Positions 16,141-18,054 of a DNA stretch of 18,054 nt are shown one piece after another (the first letter of the stretch is position 1; each line of letters opens with the position of its first letter). Both the position numbers and the translations under genes were made by a program. The notes below the pieces were generated by a model. That model worked only from the letters and a program-made list of their open reading frames with translations. It was not told the origin of the DNA and ran no database searches. The stretch is taken from contig DASSTR010000056.1 in assembly GCA_035707825.1 (NCBI GenBank), positions 1-18,054 on the forward strand, given 5' to 3'. The stretch is from VRUE01 sp035707825 (GTDB lineage: Bacteria > Actinomycetota > Thermoleophilia > Solirubrobacterales > 70-9).

Positions 16141-18054
16141 TGGCCCTCAACGCCCTGACCGGGAACATCGAGGAGCGCGGCCTCGAGCAGGAGATGCGCT
16201 CGTCCTACCTCGATTACGCGATGAGCGTGATCGTCGGCCGGGCGCTGCCGGACGTCCGCGACGGGCTGAAGCCCGTGCACCGCCGTGTGCTCTACGCAAT
16301 GCACGACATCGGCCTGCAGCCGACCCGCCCGTACCGGAAGTGCGCCTTCATCGTCGGCGAGGTGATGGGCAAGTACCACCCCCATGGCGACTCGGCCATA
16401 TACGACACCCTGGTGCGGATGGCGCAGGACTTCTCCCTGCGCTACATGCTGGTCGACGGCCAGGGCAACTTCGGCTCTATCGACGACGACCCCGCGGCAG
16501 CGATGCGGTACACCGAGGCCCGTCTCGGCCGGCTCGCGACCGAGCTGCTGCGCGATATCGACGCAGACACCGTCGACTTCGGCCCCAACTACGACGAATC
16601 GACTCAAGAGCCGCTGGTCCTTCCGTCGCGCTTCCCCAACCTGCTCGTCAACGGCACCTCGGGGATCGCGGTCGGGATGGCGACCAACATTCCGCCCCAC
16701 AATCTGCGCGAGGTCGCCGGCGCGGTCGCCGCCTACATCGACAATCCCCAGATCGACCTCGCCGGGTTGATGGAGCACGTCAAAGGCCCCGACTTCCCCG
16801 GCGGCGGGATCATGAGCCGCGAGGGGATCCGCGACGCCTACGCTTCCGGGCGCGGCAGCATCCGGGTGCGCGCTCGGGCCCACGTGGAGCCGCTCAAGGG
16901 CGGCAAGGAGGCGATCGTCGTCACCGAGTTGCCGTTCATGGTGAAGAAGGGCGGCGACGGCGGCCTGATCACGAAGATCGCCGACCTCGCCCGCGACAAG
17001 AAACTCGAGGGCATCTCAGACCTGCGGGACGAGAGCGACGAACGCTCCGGCATGAGGCTGGTGATCGAGCTCAAACGAGGCGGCCCCCCGGCCAAGGTCG
17101 TCCTCAACAACCTCTACAAGAAAACCGCGATGCAGTCGACTTTCGGCGCCAACATGGTGGCGCTCGTCGACGGCGTTCCACGCACGCTCGGCCTGCTCGA
17201 GCTGATCGAGCACTACGTCGAGCACCAGCGCGAGGTCGTCACCCGCCGCACCCAGCACGAACTGCGCCGCGCCGAGGCCCGTGCCCACATCCTCGAGGGG
17301 CTGCTCGTCGCGCTCGACAACCTCGACGCAGTGATCAAACTGATCCGAGCTTCGAGCGACCCGGACGCCGCCCGCGACGGGCTGATCGACCAGTTCGAGC
17401 TCTCCCGCGAGCAGGCCCAGGCGATTCTCGACATGCGCCTGCAGCGGCTCACCGCCCTGGAGGCCGACAAGGTAAGGGCCGAGCACAAGGACCTGATGGA
17501 GAGGATCGCCGAGCTGCGCGCGATCCTCGGCGACGAAGCCAGGGTGAAGGCCCTGGTCAAAGACGAGCTCACCGAAATCGTCGATGCCTACGGCGACGAA
17601 CGGCGCACCGAACTGGCCCACTTCGAGGGCGACGTCGGGATCGAGGACATGATCGCCGACCAGCAGATGGTGATCTCCCTGACCGCGTCGGGCTACGTCA
17701 AGCGACTGCCGCTGGCGACCTATCGCCAGCAGAACCGCGGCGGGGTCGGGGTGATGGGGATGAACCTCAAAGAGGACGACTACATCGCCCACCTTCACAT
17801 CTGCTCGACGCACGACTACCTGCTCTTCTTCACCAACCGGGGAAAGGTCTACCGGCTGAAGGTCTACGAGTTGCCGGAGGGGCAGCGAACCGCCAAAGGC
17901 AGCTCGCTGCGCAACCTGCTGCCGCTGCGGGAAGGCGAGGGAGTGATGGCGGTGATCCCGACCCGTGACTTCAAAGAGGACAAGTACCTGGTCTTCGCCA
18001 CCGCCAAGGGTCTGATCAAGAAGACCGAGTTCCTCGCCTACAACACGCCGATCC
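16140..18054 (+). CDS. gyrA: DNA gyrase subunit A (partial, 3' end outside window)
   Basis: 638 codons are open to the window edge with no stop; the last fifth of a typical GyrA is missing. The DNA-cleavage domain starts with EQEMRSSYLDYAMSVIVGRALPDVRDGLKPVHRRV. The active-site Tyr is Tyr124 in AAMRYTEARL. The quinolone-determining segment is HPHGDSAIYDT, with Ser85 and Asp89 at the places of E. coli Ser83 and Asp87, so the wild-type, drug-sensitive residues are kept. IPPHNLREV and the coiled coil (about 345-500) follow, and the C-terminal wrapping domain begins around RGGVGVMGM, a GyrA-box-like segment. ATG 16140 overlaps the stop of the mini-ORF; GGTGAG lies 6 nt before it. The partner gyrB is 57 nt upstream. 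Confidence 0.97.
   Translation, partial: MALNALTGNIEERGLEQEMRSSYLDYAMSVIVGRALPDVRDGLKPVHRRVLYAMHDIGLQPTRPYRKCAFIVGEVMGKYHPHGDSAIYDTLVRMAQDFSLRYMLVDGQGNFGSIDDDPAAAMRYTEARLGRLATELLRDIDADTVDFGPNYDESTQEPLVLPSRFPNLLVNGTSGIAVGMATNIPPHNLREVAGAVAAYIDNPQIDLAGLMEHVKGPDFPGGGIMSREGIRDAYASGRGSIRVRARAHVEPLKGGKEAIVVTELPFMVKKGGDGGLITKIADLARDKKLEGISDLRDESDERSGMRLVIELKRGGPPAKVVLNNLYKKTAMQSTFGANMVALVDGVPRTLGLLELIEHYVEHQREVVTRRTQHELRRAEARAHILEGLLVALDNLDAVIKLIRASSDPDAARDGLIDQFELSREQAQAILDMRLQRLTALEADKVRAEHKDLMERIAELRAILGDEARVKALVKDELTEIVDAYGDERRTELAHFEGDVGIEDMIADQQMVISLTASGYVKRLPLATYRQQNRGGVGVMGMNLKEDDYIAHLHICSTHDYLLFFTNRGKVYRLKVYELPEGQRTAKGSSLRNLLPLREGEGVMAVIPTRDFKEDKYLVFATAKGLIKKTEFLAYNTPI

Noticed and set aside
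16340..17968. 542-codon plus-strand frame inside gyrA
   Set aside because: Its product is Arg/Pro/Gly-rich low complexity; the gyrA frame over the same bases has the catalytic Tyr and quinolone segment.

Overview
The window is a chromosomal origin neighbourhood from a high-GC bacterium. The order rpmH-rnpA-yidD-yidC-jag-rsmG-parA-parB on the minus strand, diverging from dnaA-dnaN-recF-DUF721(dciA)-gyrB-gyrA on the plus strand, is the classical replication/segregation island. High GC, many GTG/TTG starts, candidate leaderless promoters (a -10 hexamer 6-10 nt before the start codon), a MurNAc-pentapeptide-type Ddl and a DUF151 nuclease all suit Actinobacteria. The L34 sequence and the neighbourhood make me favour a deep-branching class such as Thermoleophilia, but this is inference, not proof.

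Layout. (a) 1-2124, minus strand: a small multi-pass membrane protein, an alkaline-phosphatase-superfamily phosphodiesterase and the start of a secreted protein that overlaps it by one base. (b) 2147-4461, plus strand: a PLP aminotransferase overlapping a D-Ala-D-Ala ligase by 4 nt. The promoters of (a) and (b) face each other in only 22 bp. (c) 4466-9410, minus strand: one very compact run, rpmH, rnpA, yidD, yidC, jag, rsmG, parA, parB, tRNA-Ile(GAT), DUF151 nuclease, with 4-8 nt overlaps or gaps of at most 26 nt. A near-consensus parS site lies across the rnpA/yidD junction. (d) 9530-18054, plus strand: dnaA, a 135-bp gap with two degenerate DnaA-box-like repeats, dnaN, recF, dciA, a 158-bp leader, gyrB, then gyrA running off the window end.

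How the genes work together. DnaA opens the origin, DciA is the expected DnaB loader, DnaN is the clamp, RecF acts at gaps and forks, and gyrase removes supercoils. ParA/ParB bind parS to segregate the new origins. The rpmH-side genes make a ribosomal protein, mature tRNAs (RnpA), insert membrane proteins (YidC/YidD), bind RNA (Jag/KhpB) and methylate 16S rRNA (RsmG).

I found no mobile element, CRISPR array, phage gene or plausible new multi-gene system; this is conserved core DNA. The points of interest are regulatory and architectural: the parS inside coding overlap, overlapping divergent candidate leaderless promoters, a tRNA placed against a coding start, the gyrB leader with an attenuator-like hairpin, an upstream mini-ORF at gyrA, and a long-form GyrB.
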